Origin: Nocardioides donggukensis
GTDB lineage: Bacteria > Actinomycetota > Actinomycetes > Propionibacteriales > Nocardioidaceae
Assembly (NCBI RefSeq): GCF_014842875.1
Contig: NZ_JACYXZ010000004.1
Location: forward strand, 236,532 to 300,531
Length of the DNA stretch: 64,000 nucleotides
Direction of reading: 5' to 3'
Numbering within the stretch: the first letter of the stretch is position 1; every line of letters starts with the position of its first letter. A program made the translations under genes and the position numbers. Positions 33,067 to 43,611 of the stretch are shown one piece after another. The notes beneath the pieces were generated by a model, which made no database searches, was not told the DNA's origin, and was given only the letters and a program-made list of their open reading frames with translations.

Positions 33067-33821
33067 GCCAGCCCGGACCCGAGCCCCGACCCGGGTCCGA
33101 CGCGCCGTCGGGCCTGCGGGTCCTGGTCATCGACGACGAGCGGCCCGCCCTCGACGAGCTGTCCTTCCTGCTGGAGCAGGACCCGCGGGTGCGCGGCGTA
33201 CTCACCTCCGACTCGGCGACCGAGGCCCTGCGACTCCTGCAGGACCTCGACGTCGACGCGATCTTCCTCGACATCCAGATGCCCGGCCTGACCGGGCTGG
33301 AGCTGGCCCAGGTGCTGTCGCGCTTCCGCAGCCCGCCGCCGATCGTCTTCGTGACCGCCCACGAGGAGCACGCCGTCGAGGCGTTCGACCTGCGCGCGGT
33401 CGACTACGTGCTCAAGCCGGTCCGGGCCGAACGGCTGGCGGAGGCGGTGCGCCGGGTGGTCGAGGGCGCCCGCTCGCCGGCCGCCGGGTCGGACGAGCAG
33501 ATCGCGGTCGAGCGCGGCGGCGTCACCCGGTTCCTGAACCGCTCCGACATCCGGTACGTCGAGGCGCACGGCGACTACGCCCGCCTGCACACGCCGGACG
33601 GCTCGCACCTGGTCCGCACCCCGCTGTCGGTGCTGGAGGAGCAGTGGGGTCCGGCCGGCTTCGTCCGGATCCACCGGTCCCTGCTGGTGGCGCTGGGTCA
33701 CGTCGACGAGGTGCGCACCGACGCCGGCCGGTGCACGGTGCTGGTCGGCGGGGCGGTGCTGCAGGTCAGTCGGCGGCACACCCGCGAGCTGAGGGAGCTG
33801 CTGACCCGGAGCCGGCCGTGA
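33063..33821 (+). CDS. LytTR-family response regulator
   Basis: 252 aa. Receiver domain with D70 in AIFLDIQMPG, switch lysine in VDYVLKPV, and a LytTR DNA-binding domain (RYVEAHGDYARLHTPDG, GFVRIHRSLLV). ATG 33063 overlaps the kinase stop. Such regulators activate nearby transporter genes. Confidence 0.92.
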   Translation: MSQPGPEPRPGSDAPSGLRVLVIDDERPALDELSFLLEQDPRVRGVLTSDSATEALRLLQDLDVDAIFLDIQMPGLTGLELAQVLSRFRSPPPIVFVTAHEEHAVEAFDLRAVDYVLKPVRAERLAEAVRRVVEGARSPAAGSDEQIAVERGGVTRFLNRSDIRYVEAHGDYARLHTPDGSHLVRTPLSVLEEQWGPAGFVRIHRSLLVALGHVDEVRTDAGRCTVLVGGAVLQVSRRHTRELRELLTRSRP

Positions 33822-34195
33822 CCGGCGGCCCGCCCGAGCGGGTCCGGGTCACCGGACCGGCCCAGCGCCGCACCCCCATGCCGCCCCGCACCGCGGAGAT
33901 CGACGACCAGACCGCGCTCGGGTCGGTGCTGATGGGGTCGCTGCTCAAGGCGCAGCTGCGCGCGGCCGCGCTGGCCCTGCTGCCGCTGATCGGCTTCGCC
34001 GGCGGGTTGCCGCTGCTCTTCCACCTGGCGCCCGGGCTCGCCGACGAGCGCCTGCTGGGGGTGCCGCTGCCGTGGCTGGCGCTGGGCGGCCTGGTCTACC
34101 CGTTCCTCTTCGTCCTCGGCTGGTCCTACGTGCGCCGGGCGGAGCGAAACGAGCAGGACTTCGCGGAGCTCGTCGAGATCGTGGAACGGCCGTGA
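33818..34195 (+). CDS. DUF485-like small membrane protein
   Basis: 125 aa. Two hydrophobic segments (ALALLPLIGFAGGLPLLFHL and LALGGLVYPFLFVLGWSYV) and a short acidic tail. It overlaps the regulator upstream (GTGA) and the symporter downstream, a partnership seen with acetate permeases. May be a subunit or chaperone of the transporter. Confidence 0.75.
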   Translation: MTGGPPERVRVTGPAQRRTPMPPRTAEIDDQTALGSVLMGSLLKAQLRAAALALLPLIGFAGGLPLLFHLAPGLADERLLGVPLPWLALGGLVYPFLFVLGWSYVRRAERNEQDFAELVEIVERP

Positions 34196-35718
34196 ACCCG
34201 CCCGACTCGGCGCCCGGGATCGTCGCCGTCGTCCTGGTCGCCGTCGCCACCCTGGCGATCGGCACCTGGGGGCTGCGGTTCTCCCGCACCACCAGCGACT
34301 TCTTCGTGGCCTCCCGCTCCGTGCGGCCGGCGCTCAACGCCTCCGCCATCGGCGGGGAGTACCTCTCCGCGGCCTCGTTCCTCGGCGTCGCCGGACTCGT
34401 GCTCGCCTTCGGCGCCGACATGCTCTGGTACCCCGTCGGCTGGACGGCCGGCTACCTGGTGCTGCTCGTGCTGGTGGCCGCCCCGCTGCGCCGCTCGGGG
34501 GCGTACACGCTGCCGGACTTCGCCGAGGCCCGGCTCGCCTCCCCGCGGGTCCGGGCCGCCTGCTCGCTGCTGGTGGTGGCGATCGGCTGGCTCTATCTGC
34601 TGCCCCAGTTCCAGGGCGCCGGGCTGACGATGGAGGCCGCCATCGGCGCGCCGCGCTGGCTGGGTGCGCTCGTGGTCGCCGCGGTGGTGATGGTCAACGT
34701 GCTCTCGGGCGGCATGCGCAGCATCACCTTCGTGCAGGCCTTCCAGTACTGGCTCAAGCTCACCGCCCTGCTGGTCCCGGCCCTGGTCCTGCTGTTCGTC
34801 TGGATCGGCGACGGCGCCCCGAACCCGGCCGACGCGTCCTCGGCGGGCGGCGCGGCGGACCTGTGGTCGCTGCCGCTCGGCAGCGGCGGCAGCCAGGGCC
34901 TCTACCTCACCTACTCCCTGATCGTCGCCACCTTCCTGGGCACGATGGGGCTGCCGCACGTGGTGGTCCGCTTCTACACCAACCCCGACGGCCGGGCCGC
35001 GCGGCGTACGACGGTCGTGGTCCTGGCGCTGCTCGGGCTCTTCTACCTGATCCCGCCGGTCTACGGCGCGCTCGGCCGGGTGTACGGCGACGCCGACCGC
35101 TCCAACGTCCTGGTCCTCGAGCTGCCCCGGCTGATGGTGCCCGGGCTCGGCGGGGAGCTGCTCGCGGCGCTGGTGACCGCCGGCGCGTTCGCGGCGTTCC
35201 TCTCGACCTCGTCGGGGCTCTCGATCGCGGTGGCCGGCGTGATCAGCCAGGACGTGATCGGGCACGGCCGGGCCAGCGGCGTCGCGGCGTTCCGGATGGC
35301 CACCGTGGTGGCCGTCGTCGTGCCCGCCGTGCTGACCCTGCTCGCCCCCGACCTGGGCGTCGCCCGGGCGGTGGGCCTGGCCTTCGCCGTGGCCGCCTCG
35401 ACGTTCTGCCCGCTGCTGGTGCTCGGCATCTGGTGGCGCGGCCTCACCGACGTCGGCGCGCTGGCGGGGCTGGCGGTCGGCTTCGTGGGCTCCGGGAGCG
35501 GCGTCGCCTACGCGCTGGCGACCCGGACCACGACCGGCTGGGCCGCGGTGCTGCTCGAGCAGCCGGCCGCCTGGTCGGTGCCGTTGGCGTTCGCGACGAT
35601 GGTGCTGGTCTCGCTGGCGACGCGCTCGCGGGTCCCCGTCGACGTACGCCGGTTCATGGTCCGGCTGCACACCCCCGAGGCGGTCGCCCTGGACCGCGGG
35701 CCGCGGTCGGTGCGCTGA
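34192..35718 (+). CDS. Sodium:solute symporter (SSS family, acetate/pyruvate-type)
   Basis: 508 aa with about 13 membrane segments. The N-terminal SSS signature region reads GLRFSRTTSDFFVASRSV, then SAIGGEYLSAASFLGVAG. Mid-protein FLGTMGLPHVVVRFYT and TAGAFAAFLSTSSGLSIAV resemble ActP/cation-acetate symporters. Start GTG 34192 overlaps the DUF485-like stop. Next to an acetate/pyruvate-type two-component system and followed by acs, so carboxylate uptake is the likely job. Confidence 0.88.
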   Translation: MNPPDSAPGIVAVVLVAVATLAIGTWGLRFSRTTSDFFVASRSVRPALNASAIGGEYLSAASFLGVAGLVLAFGADMLWYPVGWTAGYLVLLVLVAAPLRRSGAYTLPDFAEARLASPRVRAACSLLVVAIGWLYLLPQFQGAGLTMEAAIGAPRWLGALVVAAVVMVNVLSGGMRSITFVQAFQYWLKLTALLVPALVLLFVWIGDGAPNPADASSAGGAADLWSLPLGSGGSQGLYLTYSLIVATFLGTMGLPHVVVRFYTNPDGRAARRTTVVVLALLGLFYLIPPVYGALGRVYGDADRSNVLVLELPRLMVPGLGGELLAALVTAGAFAAFLSTSSGLSIAVAGVISQDVIGHGRASGVAAFRMATVVAVVVPAVLTLLAPDLGVARAVGLAFAVAASTFCPLLVLGIWWRGLTDVGALAGLAVGFVGSGSGVAYALATRTTTGWAAVLLEQPAAWSVPLAFATMVLVSLATRSRVPVDVRRFMVRLHTPEAVALDRGPRSVR

Positions 35719-35803
35719 ACCGCCCGCCCGCCCGGGGCGACCGTTCGTCGCGCGGTTGCGGCCACTCGTCCTGGGCCCCCTCGTCGCGGCCCGGATTCGG
35801 CCC

Positions 35804-35809
35804 TAGGCT
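35804..35809 (+). promoter_or_regulatory. -10-like element upstream of acs
   Basis: TAGGCT, 46 bp upstream of the start codon. The start has AGGAGCG just before it. Confidence 0.35.
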
Positions 35810-35854
35810 GCGAACCAGACCCAAGAGCCCTCTTCAGCCCACTCAGGAGCGATC

Positions 35855-37840
<1,986 letters not shown>

Positions 37841-37873
37841 CCGGTCGGGGCAGCGCACGCCCGCCCGCCCGAC

Positions 37874-37950
37874 CGCCCAAGAGCCGCAATTGCGGCCGTG
37901 TGACATGTTTTAGAGCCGATTCCATGTCAGACGGCCGCAATTGCGGCTTT
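37874..37950. repeat. Palindromic repeat copy A (two units, head to head)
   Basis: Contains the perfect palindrome GCCGCAATTGCGGC at 37883-37896 and 37934-37947. The two units face each other: the arms are complementary over 25 bp with one mismatch, with a 15-nt loop. The first 34 bp (37874-37907) are identical to copy B downstream of the DUF559 gene. Confidence 0.9.
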
Positions 37951-38036
37951 ACGGACATCTCGATCGGGACCGGAGCATCCACCACCGGTACGACGTGCCC
38001 TGTGGATGAGCTCAGCGGGGAACGGCTCGGCTGAGT

Positions 38037-38042
38037 CACCCT
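38037..38042 (+). promoter_or_regulatory. -10-like element, leaderless DUF559 gene
   Basis: CACCCT ends 7 nt before the GTG at 38049; weak match. Confidence 0.3.
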
Positions 38043-38048
38043 CGGAGG

Positions 38049-38963
38049 GTGAGCGAGCACCTCGACGACAGACGGCCCTTCACCCGCGACGATGCCGTGC
38101 GGCACGGCGTCGATCCACGCATCCTGCGCACCTCGCGCTACCGCCGCATCTTCCGCGGCATCTGGATCCGCACGGACGCCTGGCAGGAGACCACGCCGAT
38201 CGAGGCGGCCCTCGCGCTGCACCCCGAGGGCGCCGTCGCCAGCCACTTCAGCGCGGCCCGGCTCTTCGGACTACCGGTGCCCGACCACCCCTTCGAGCAC
38301 GTGACCGTCTTCGACCCCGACCACCGGCGGTACCGCCCGGAGATCAAGTCGCACGTGACCATCCACCCCATGCCCGCGACGTCGCGACGTGGGCTCAAGG
38401 CCGCGCACCCGTTCCGCACGTTCGTGGATCTGGCCGGCTGGGTCTCGCTGGTCGATCTCGTGGCGATCGGTGACGCCATGGTCCGGGTGCTCGGCGCCGA
38501 CCCCGAGTCACTGGTCGCCTACTGCCGGGACAGCACCGACTACTACGCGGGGCCGGCACGCCTCGCCGCGTCGTACGTCCGCACCGGGGTCGACTCGCCG
38601 ATGGAGACCAGGCTGCGCATGCTCATCGTCCTCGCCGGGCTTCCCGAGCCGAAGGTCAACCACGTGCTCTACGACCGGCATGGGAACGTCCGGCGTCGCT
38701 TGGACCTGAGCTACCCGGGGATCCGGCTGATCATCGAGTACGACGGCCGGCACCACATCGAACGAGTCGAGCAGTGGAGCGCCGATCTCGAGAGGCGGGA
38801 GGAGCTCGAGGACGGTGACTGGAAGGTCGTGGTCGTGACCGCCGCCGACTTCTACAGGCACCCGACCCGGACGCTGGAGCGGATCCGGCGCAGCCTGGTT
38901 CAGCGTGGCTGGGGACCGGTGCCGCCGATCAACCCCGCGTGGGCGGCGTACTTCAGCGCCTGA
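38049..38963 (+). CDS. AbiEi-like wHTH plus DUF559 (Vsr-like) nuclease-fold protein
   Basis: 304 aa. The N terminus (FTRDDAVRHGVDPRILRTSR, then YRRIFRGIWIRTD) resembles AbiEi antitoxin-type winged helices. The C-terminal third has SPMETRLRMLIVLAGLP, LDLSYPGIRLIIEYDGRHH and VVVVTAADFY, matching the DUF559/PD-(D/E)xK endonuclease fold: Glu, Asp, then EYDG. The family is, as far as I recall, greatly expanded in Nocardioides-like genomes. No toxin partner is next to it. It is bracketed by two copies of a palindromic repeat. Confidence 0.75.
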   Translation: MSEHLDDRRPFTRDDAVRHGVDPRILRTSRYRRIFRGIWIRTDAWQETTPIEAALALHPEGAVASHFSAARLFGLPVPDHPFEHVTVFDPDHRRYRPEIKSHVTIHPMPATSRRGLKAAHPFRTFVDLAGWVSLVDLVAIGDAMVRVLGADPESLVAYCRDSTDYYAGPARLAASYVRTGVDSPMETRLRMLIVLAGLPEPKVNHVLYDRHGNVRRRLDLSYPGIRLIIEYDGRHHIERVEQWSADLERREELEDGDWKVVVVTAADFYRHPTRTLERIRRSLVQRGWGPVPPINPAWAAYFSA

Positions 38964-38992
38964 CCCGGGCGGCGTACTTCAGCCCGTGACCT
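38941..38992. repeat. 26-bp tandem duplication at the 3' end of the DUF559 gene
   Basis: 38941-38966 and 38967-38992 are near-identical, so the end of the coding sequence and its stop region are copied once downstream. GGGCGGCG begins a third partial copy at 38993. Confidence 0.85.
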
Positions 38993-38998
38993 GGGCGG

Positions 38999-39083
38999 CG
39001 CCCAAGAGCCGCAATTGCGGCCGTGTGACATGGAATCGGCGAGAAAATGTGCAATTCGGCCGCAATTGCGGCCAAATGACAGG
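38999..39083. repeat. Palindromic repeat copy B
   Basis: GCCGCAATTGCGGC at 39008-39021 and 39059-39072. 38999-39032 is identical to 37874-37907 in the same direction. 39005-39047 also matches, inverted, the right half of copy A over about 43 bp with only a few differences. Confidence 0.9.
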
Positions 39084-39136
39084 TCGGGCAGGTCGGACAG
39101 GGCGGGCAGGGCGGACGCGACGGGCCGCGACCCGCC

Positions 39137-39814
39137 TCAGCGGGCCCGGCGGGAGAGGCGCTCGAGGTCCATGATCACCACGGACCGGGGCTCGAGGCGC
39201 AGCCAGCCGCGGGAGGCGAAGTCGGCGAGGGCCTTGTTCACGGTCTCGCGGGAGGCGCCGACCAGCTGGGCGAGCTCCTCCTGGGTGAGGTCGTGGTGGA
39301 CGTGGATGCCGTCGTCGGCACTGCGGCCGAACCGGTCGGCGAGGTCGAGCAGCGCCTTGGCGACCCGGCCGGGCACGTCGGAGAAGACCAGGTCGGCGAC
39401 CACGTCGTTGGCCTTGCGCAGCCGCGAGGCCAGCTGCGAGAGCAGGCCGTGCGCGACCATCGGCCGCCCCTCGAGCCAGCGCAGCAGGTCGTCGTGGGAG
39501 AGCGAGGCGAAGGACGCGTCGGTGACGGTGGTGACGGTCGCGGAGCGCGGACCCGGGTCGAAGAGCGAGAGCTCGCCGAACATCTGGCCCGGGCCGAGGA
39601 TCGCGAGCAGGTTCTCGCGGCCGTCGGAGGAGGTGCGACCGAGCTTGACCTTGCCGTCGACCACGACGTACAGCTTGTCGCCGGAGTCACCCTCGTGGAA
39701 CAGCACTTCGCCGCGGCGCAGCTTGGTCTCGCCCATCGAGGCCCGGAGGGCGGTGGCGGCCTCGTCGTCGAGGGCGCTGAAGAGCGGGGCCTGACGCAGC
39801 ACGTCGTTGTCCAC
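39137..39814 (-). CDS. crp: Crp/Fnr family transcription regulator
   Basis: 225 aa. Cyclic-nucleotide-binding domain (GDKLYVVVDGKVKLG, FGELSLFDPGPRSATVTT) and a C-terminal winged helix (LTQEELAQLVGASRETVNKA). Close in layout and neighbours to the mycobacterial cAMP receptor Crp (Rv3676). GTG at 39814 is preceded by GGAGG. Divergent from nth. Confidence 0.93.
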   Translation of the reverse strand: MDNDVLRQAPLFSALDDEAATALRASMGETKLRRGEVLFHEGDSGDKLYVVVDGKVKLGRTSSDGRENLLAILGPGQMFGELSLFDPGPRSATVTTVTDASFASLSHDDLLRWLEGRPMVAHGLLSQLASRLRKANDVVADLVFSDVPGRVAKALLDLADRFGRSADDGIHVHHDLTQEELAQLVGASRETVNKALADFASRGWLRLEPRSVVIMDLERLSRRAR

Positions 39815-39939
39815 AGTTCCTCCATGTCTCTTCTGGTGGCCGAGGCTTGATCCTAGCCGTGGTCTGGCTCACATCATGGACCATCGGCCCGCCACGACGG
39901 CACTCGGACCACGATCCGGGTGCACCGCAGCGCTCCACG

Positions 39940-39945
39940 TAGGCT
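39940..39945 (+). promoter_or_regulatory. -10 element of nth, leaderless start
   Basis: TAGGCT ends 7 nt before the GTG at 39952. Confidence 0.5.
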
Positions 39946-39951
39946 GTCCGC

Positions 39952-40656
39952 GTGCCAGCCATCGAAACGCACACGGCGCTCGTACGTCGTGCCCGCAAGA
40001 TCGATCGCATGCTCGCACAGACCTACCCCGACGCGCGATGCGAGCTCGACTTCGACACCCCCTTCGAGCTGCTCGTGGTGACGGTGCTGTCGGCCCAGAC
40101 CACCGACAAGCGGGTCAACTCGGTCCGCCCGACGCTGTTCGCGGCCTATCCCGACGCCCCGGCGATGGCCGGCGCGGACCGGGCGGAGCTCGAGCGGATC
40201 GTCGGCCCGCTCGGGTTCTTCCGCGCCAAGACCGAGTCGCTGCTGAAGCTCTCCCAGGCGCTCGTCGAGCGCCACGGCGGGGAGGTCCCGCCTCGGCTGG
40301 AGGACCTGGTGAAGCTTCCCGGCGTGGGCCGCAAGACCGCCAACGTGGTGCTGGGCAACGCGTTCGGCGTCCCGGGCATCACCGTCGACACCCACTTCGG
40401 TCGCCTGGCCCGCCGGTTCGGCTGGACCAGCGAGACCGACCCCGTGAAGGCCGAGCACGCCGTCGGCGCCCTGTTCCCCAAGCGGGACTGGACGATGCTC
40501 AGCCACCACCTGATCTGGCACGGCCGCCGGGTCTGCCACGCCCGCTCGCCCGCCTGCGGCGCCTGCCCGGTGGCGCGCTGGTGCCCGTCGTACGGCGAGG
40601 GCCCGACCGACGCGACGCAGGCGGCGGCCCTGGTCCGCACCGAGGGCCGCGCATGA
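39952..40656 (+). CDS. nth: Endonuclease III
   Basis: 234 aa DNA glycosylase/AP lyase acting on oxidised pyrimidines. HhH motif [12 protein letters not shown] with the catalytic lysine, catalytic aspartate in [11 protein letters not shown], and the 4Fe-4S cluster cysteines in [17 protein letters not shown]. First of a four-gene overlapping operon (nth, TlpA-like, Nudix, marP). Confidence 0.96.
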   Translation: MPAIETHTALVRRARKIDRMLAQTYPDARCELDFDTPFELLVVTVLSAQTTDKRVNSVRPTLFAAYPDAPAMAGADRAELERIVGPLGFFRAKTESLLKLSQALVERHGGEVPPRLEDLVKLPGVGRKTANVVLGNAFGVPGITVDTHFGRLARRFGWTSETDPVKAEHAVGALFPKRDWTMLSHHLIWHGRRVCHARSPACGACPVARWCPSYGEGPTDATQAAALVRTEGRA

Positions 40657-41267
40657 CCCGGACCGCCCTGACCGCAGCTCTGCTGGGCGCGCTGGTGACG
40701 CTCTCCGCGTGCGGCGGGTCCCCGGACCTCCCGAGCCCCTCGCGCGCGCAGATCGACGTCGACACCCCGCAGCTGCGGGCGGCGAAGGCGAGGGCCGACG
40801 TGGCTCCCTGCGCCGCCGGCCCCGGGGAGCACGTCGACGGCGGTCTGCCGGCGGTCACGCTGCCGTGCCTGGGCGGTGGTGAGGACGTCGACGTCTCCAC
40901 GCTGCGCGGTCCGATGGTGGTGAACCTGTGGGCGGTGTGGTGCGGCCCGTGCCGTGAGGAGCTGCCCATCTACCAGCGCTTCCACGAGCGGTACGGCGAC
41001 CGGGTCGCGGTGCTGGGCATCGACTACCAGGACACCCAGCCGGCGGCGGCGCTCGACCTGGTCCGGGAGACCGGCGTGACCTACCCCCTGCTGGCGGACC
41101 CGCAGAGCGCGCTGTCCCTGAAGGACCCCCTGCCGAACATCCAGGGCCTGCCCTACCTGGCGCTCGTCGACGAGGACGGGGTGGTGGTGCACCAGGAGTT
41201 CGTGGAGGTCACCAGCCTCGGCCAGCTCGAGCGCCTCGTGGACGAGCACCTCGGGGTGGACCTGTGA
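40653..41267 (+). CDS. TlpA-like thioredoxin-fold lipoprotein
   Basis: 204 aa. Lipoprotein signal with lipobox TLSAC, then a TlpA/ResA domain with the redox motif WCGPC. Acts outside the membrane in disulfide reduction or cytochrome maturation. Overlaps nth by 4 bp (ATGA) and the Nudix gene downstream. Confidence 0.92.
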   Translation: MTRTALTAALLGALVTLSACGGSPDLPSPSRAQIDVDTPQLRAAKARADVAPCAAGPGEHVDGGLPAVTLPCLGGGEDVDVSTLRGPMVVNLWAVWCGPCREELPIYQRFHERYGDRVAVLGIDYQDTQPAAALDLVRETGVTYPLLADPQSALSLKDPLPNIQGLPYLALVDEDGVVVHQEFVEVTSLGQLERLVDEHLGVDL

Positions 41268-41977
41268 CCCCCCGCCCGATCCCCGAGTGGCTGGAGCCGG
41301 TCCGTGAGGGCGCCCGGTCGATCACGGTCCACGACCTGACCCGGTTCATGCCCCCGGAGGGCAACGAGGCCCGCCGCGGCGCGGTGCTCATGCTCTTCGG
41401 GGAGGGCCCGGAGGGGCCCGACCTGCTGCTCACCGAGCGCTCGCACACAATGCGCAGCCACCCCGGCCAGGTCTCGTTCCCGGGCGGGCGCATCGACGCC
41501 GGCGAGACCCCGCAGCAGGCCGCCCTGCGCGAGGCCCTGGAGGAGACCGGCCTGGACCCGAGCGGAGTCGAGGTCTTCGCCGAGCTGCCCGAGCTGTGGC
41601 TGCCGCCGAGCAACTACGCGGTGACCCCGATCCTCGGCTGGTGGGCCCGCGAGGAGGAGGTCGGCGTCGCCTCGCCCGAGGAGGTGCACGCGATTCACCG
41701 GGTCACGATCACCGACCTGGTCGAGCCCACGCACCGGATCACCGTGCGCCACCCCACGGGCTGGCTCGGCCCCGGCTTCCTCATCGGACCGGACCGCGAC
41801 GTGATCCTGTGGGGCTTCACCGCCGGCATCATCTCCCGCCTCTTCGACCACGTCGGCTGGTCCTCGGACTGGGACGTCGACGCCGTCCGGGACCTGCCGT
41901 CGTACATGCTGTCCGGGGAGCCGTCCCGGATCCCCGTGCCACCCAACACCCAGTTCGAGGAGCGACCCGGCCGATGA
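41264..41977 (+). CDS. Nudix hydrolase (CoA pyrophosphatase-like)
   Basis: 237 aa. Nudix box starts [18 protein letters not shown] and ends EETGL. The upstream [10 protein letters not shown] pattern is typical of CoA-pyrophosphatase (NudL/Nudt7-like). Overlaps both neighbours. Confidence 0.9.
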   Translation: MTPRPIPEWLEPVREGARSITVHDLTRFMPPEGNEARRGAVLMLFGEGPEGPDLLLTERSHTMRSHPGQVSFPGGRIDAGETPQQAALREALEETGLDPSGVEVFAELPELWLPPSNYAVTPILGWWAREEEVGVASPEEVHAIHRVTITDLVEPTHRITVRHPTGWLGPGFLIGPDRDVILWGFTAGIISRLFDHVGWSSDWDVDAVRDLPSYMLSGEPSRIPVPPNTQFEERPGR

Positions 41978-43149
41978 ACGTCCTCGACTGGCTGCTCGTG
42001 GTGATCGTGCTGGCCTACGCGCTCTCCGGCTACTGGCAGGGCTTCGTGACCGGCGCCTTCGCGACCGGCGGCCTGCTCCTCGGCGGCCTGACGGGCATCT
42101 GGCTGGCCCCGACGATCCTCGGCGACGCCCAGCCCTCGGTGTGGGTGTCGCTGGGCGCGCTGTTCGTGGTGATCCTCAGCGCCACCCTGGGGCAGGCGAT
42201 CCTCCAGTACGCCGGCGCGCGGGTCCGCGAGCGGATCACCTGGCAACCGGCACGCGCCGTCGACGCAGTCGGCGGGGCGCTGCTCAGCGCGCTGGCGGTG
42301 CTGCTGGTCGCCTGGGCACTTGGGGTCGCGGTGGCCGGGTCCCGGATCGGCCCGGTGACACCGCTGGTGCGCAGCTCGGCGGTGCTGGCCGAGGTCGACA
42401 AGGCCATGCCGATGAACGCCAACCGGGTGCTCAACGCGTTCAACGACGTGGTCGGGGCCAGCTTCTTCCCCCGCTACCTCGAGCCGTTCGCCCCCGAGCG
42501 GATCATCGAGGTCGGGCCGGCCCAGCAGCGGGTGCTCCGCGACCCGGACATCGTGGACGCCGGTCGCAGCGTGCTGAAGATCCGCGGCAGCAACAGGTGC
42601 GGCCGCGGGGTGGAGGGCACCGGCTTCCTGATCTCCGACGACAAGCTGATGACCAACGCCCACGTCGTCGCCGGCGTGGACCGGCCGGGCGTGGTCGTGG
42701 ACGACCGGACGGTCGACGCGGAGGTCGTCTACTACAACAGCGATCTCGACGTCGCGGTGCTGCGGGCCGAGGGCATCGGCCGGCCCAGCCTGCAGTTCGA
42801 CCGGTCGGCCGGGCCGCGGGACCAGGGCGCCGTGCTCGGCTACCCCCAGGACGGCCCGTACGACGCCCAGCCGGCCCGGATCCGGTCCGAGCAGCGACTG
42901 CGCTCGCCCGACATCTACGGAGAGGGCTCGGTCGTGCGCGAGGTGTTCTCGATCCGCAGCCTGATCCGGCCGGGCAACTCCGGCGGGCCGATGGTCAACA
43001 CCGCCGGCGACGTCGTGGGCGTCATCTTCGCGGCGTCGGTGACCGACGCCGACACCGGCTACGCGCTGACCGCCGACCAGGTCGCGGAGGCCGCGGCGAC
43101 CGGGCTGGACCGCGAGCAGCGGGTCGGCACCGGCGACTGCGCCGGCTGA
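41974..43149 (+). CDS. marP: MarP-like membrane serine protease
   Basis: 391 aa. Four N-terminal membrane segments (CvpA-like), then a trypsin-like protease domain with H230 in TNAHVV, D259 in DLDVAVL and S336 in RPGNSGGP. C209 and the cysteine near the C terminus (GDCAG) may form the regulatory disulfide known from M. tuberculosis MarP, which protects against acid and oxidative stress. Last gene of the nth operon. Confidence 0.92.
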   Translation: MNVLDWLLVVIVLAYALSGYWQGFVTGAFATGGLLLGGLTGIWLAPTILGDAQPSVWVSLGALFVVILSATLGQAILQYAGARVRERITWQPARAVDAVGGALLSALAVLLVAWALGVAVAGSRIGPVTPLVRSSAVLAEVDKAMPMNANRVLNAFNDVVGASFFPRYLEPFAPERIIEVGPAQQRVLRDPDIVDAGRSVLKIRGSNRCGRGVEGTGFLISDDKLMTNAHVVAGVDRPGVVVDDRTVDAEVVYYNSDLDVAVLRAEGIGRPSLQFDRSAGPRDQGAVLGYPQDGPYDAQPARIRSEQRLRSPDIYGEGSVVREVFSIRSLIRPGNSGGPMVNTAGDVVGVIFAASVTDADTGYALTADQVAEAAATGLDREQRVGTGDCAG

Positions 43150-43164
43150 GCGACGCGGGAGGGC

Positions 43165-43566
43165 TCAGCCGCGCTTGAGCGCGGTCTTGGTCTCCTGCGC
43201 CTGGTGGATCGCGCGCTCGGGGCCCTTGACCTGCTTGACCTGCCGGATCCCGAGGAAGGCCAGCAGCCCGGCCACCAGCGTGTAGAAGCCGAACACGATC
43301 AGGAACGCCCAGTGCAGGTCGAGCCCGTCGCCGTTCCAGTGGATGAGGTAGGCCAGCGCCACCGAGAGCATGATGATCGCGAGCACCAGCACGAAGCCGG
43401 CCGCCGCGAAGAGACCCAGGCCGGTGCCGCCGTGCTTGATGCTGACCTTCAGCTCGGACTTGGCCAGCTGGATCTCCTGGGAGATGAGGCTGGAGATGTC
43501 ACGGCTGGCGTCGGTGACGAGACGGCCGATCGTCGGCTCCTCGCCCTTCACCTCGTCGACGGGCAT
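43165..43566 (-). CDS. Holin-X/phage holin family membrane protein
   Basis: 133 aa. Two membrane segments (LFAAAGFVLVLAIIMLSVALA, LIVFGFYTLVAGLLAFLG) after a helical N terminus (LVTDASRDISSLISQEIQLA). This is the Actinobacterial Holin-X family, not a phage gene. Convergent with marP, with a 15-bp gap. Confidence 0.88.
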   Translation of the reverse strand: MPVDEVKGEEPTIGRLVTDASRDISSLISQEIQLAKSELKVSIKHGGTGLGLFAAAGFVLVLAIIMLSVALAYLIHWNGDGLDLHWAFLIVFGFYTLVAGLLAFLGIRQVKQVKGPERAIHQAQETKTALKRG

Positions 43567-43611
43567 GCGGCAGGCTCCTGGAGATCGGCGTACGGGTCGG
43601 GCATTCGGACT

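Noticed and set aside
38049..38963. Vsr mismatch endonuclease or a complete type IV toxin-antitoxin system
   Set aside because: Only the fold resembles Vsr, no cytosine methyltransferase is adjacent, and no AbiEii-type toxin gene is present.
43165..43566. Holin as evidence of a prophage
   Set aside because: It belongs to the Actinobacterial Holin-X family in a housekeeping setting; no other phage genes nearby.
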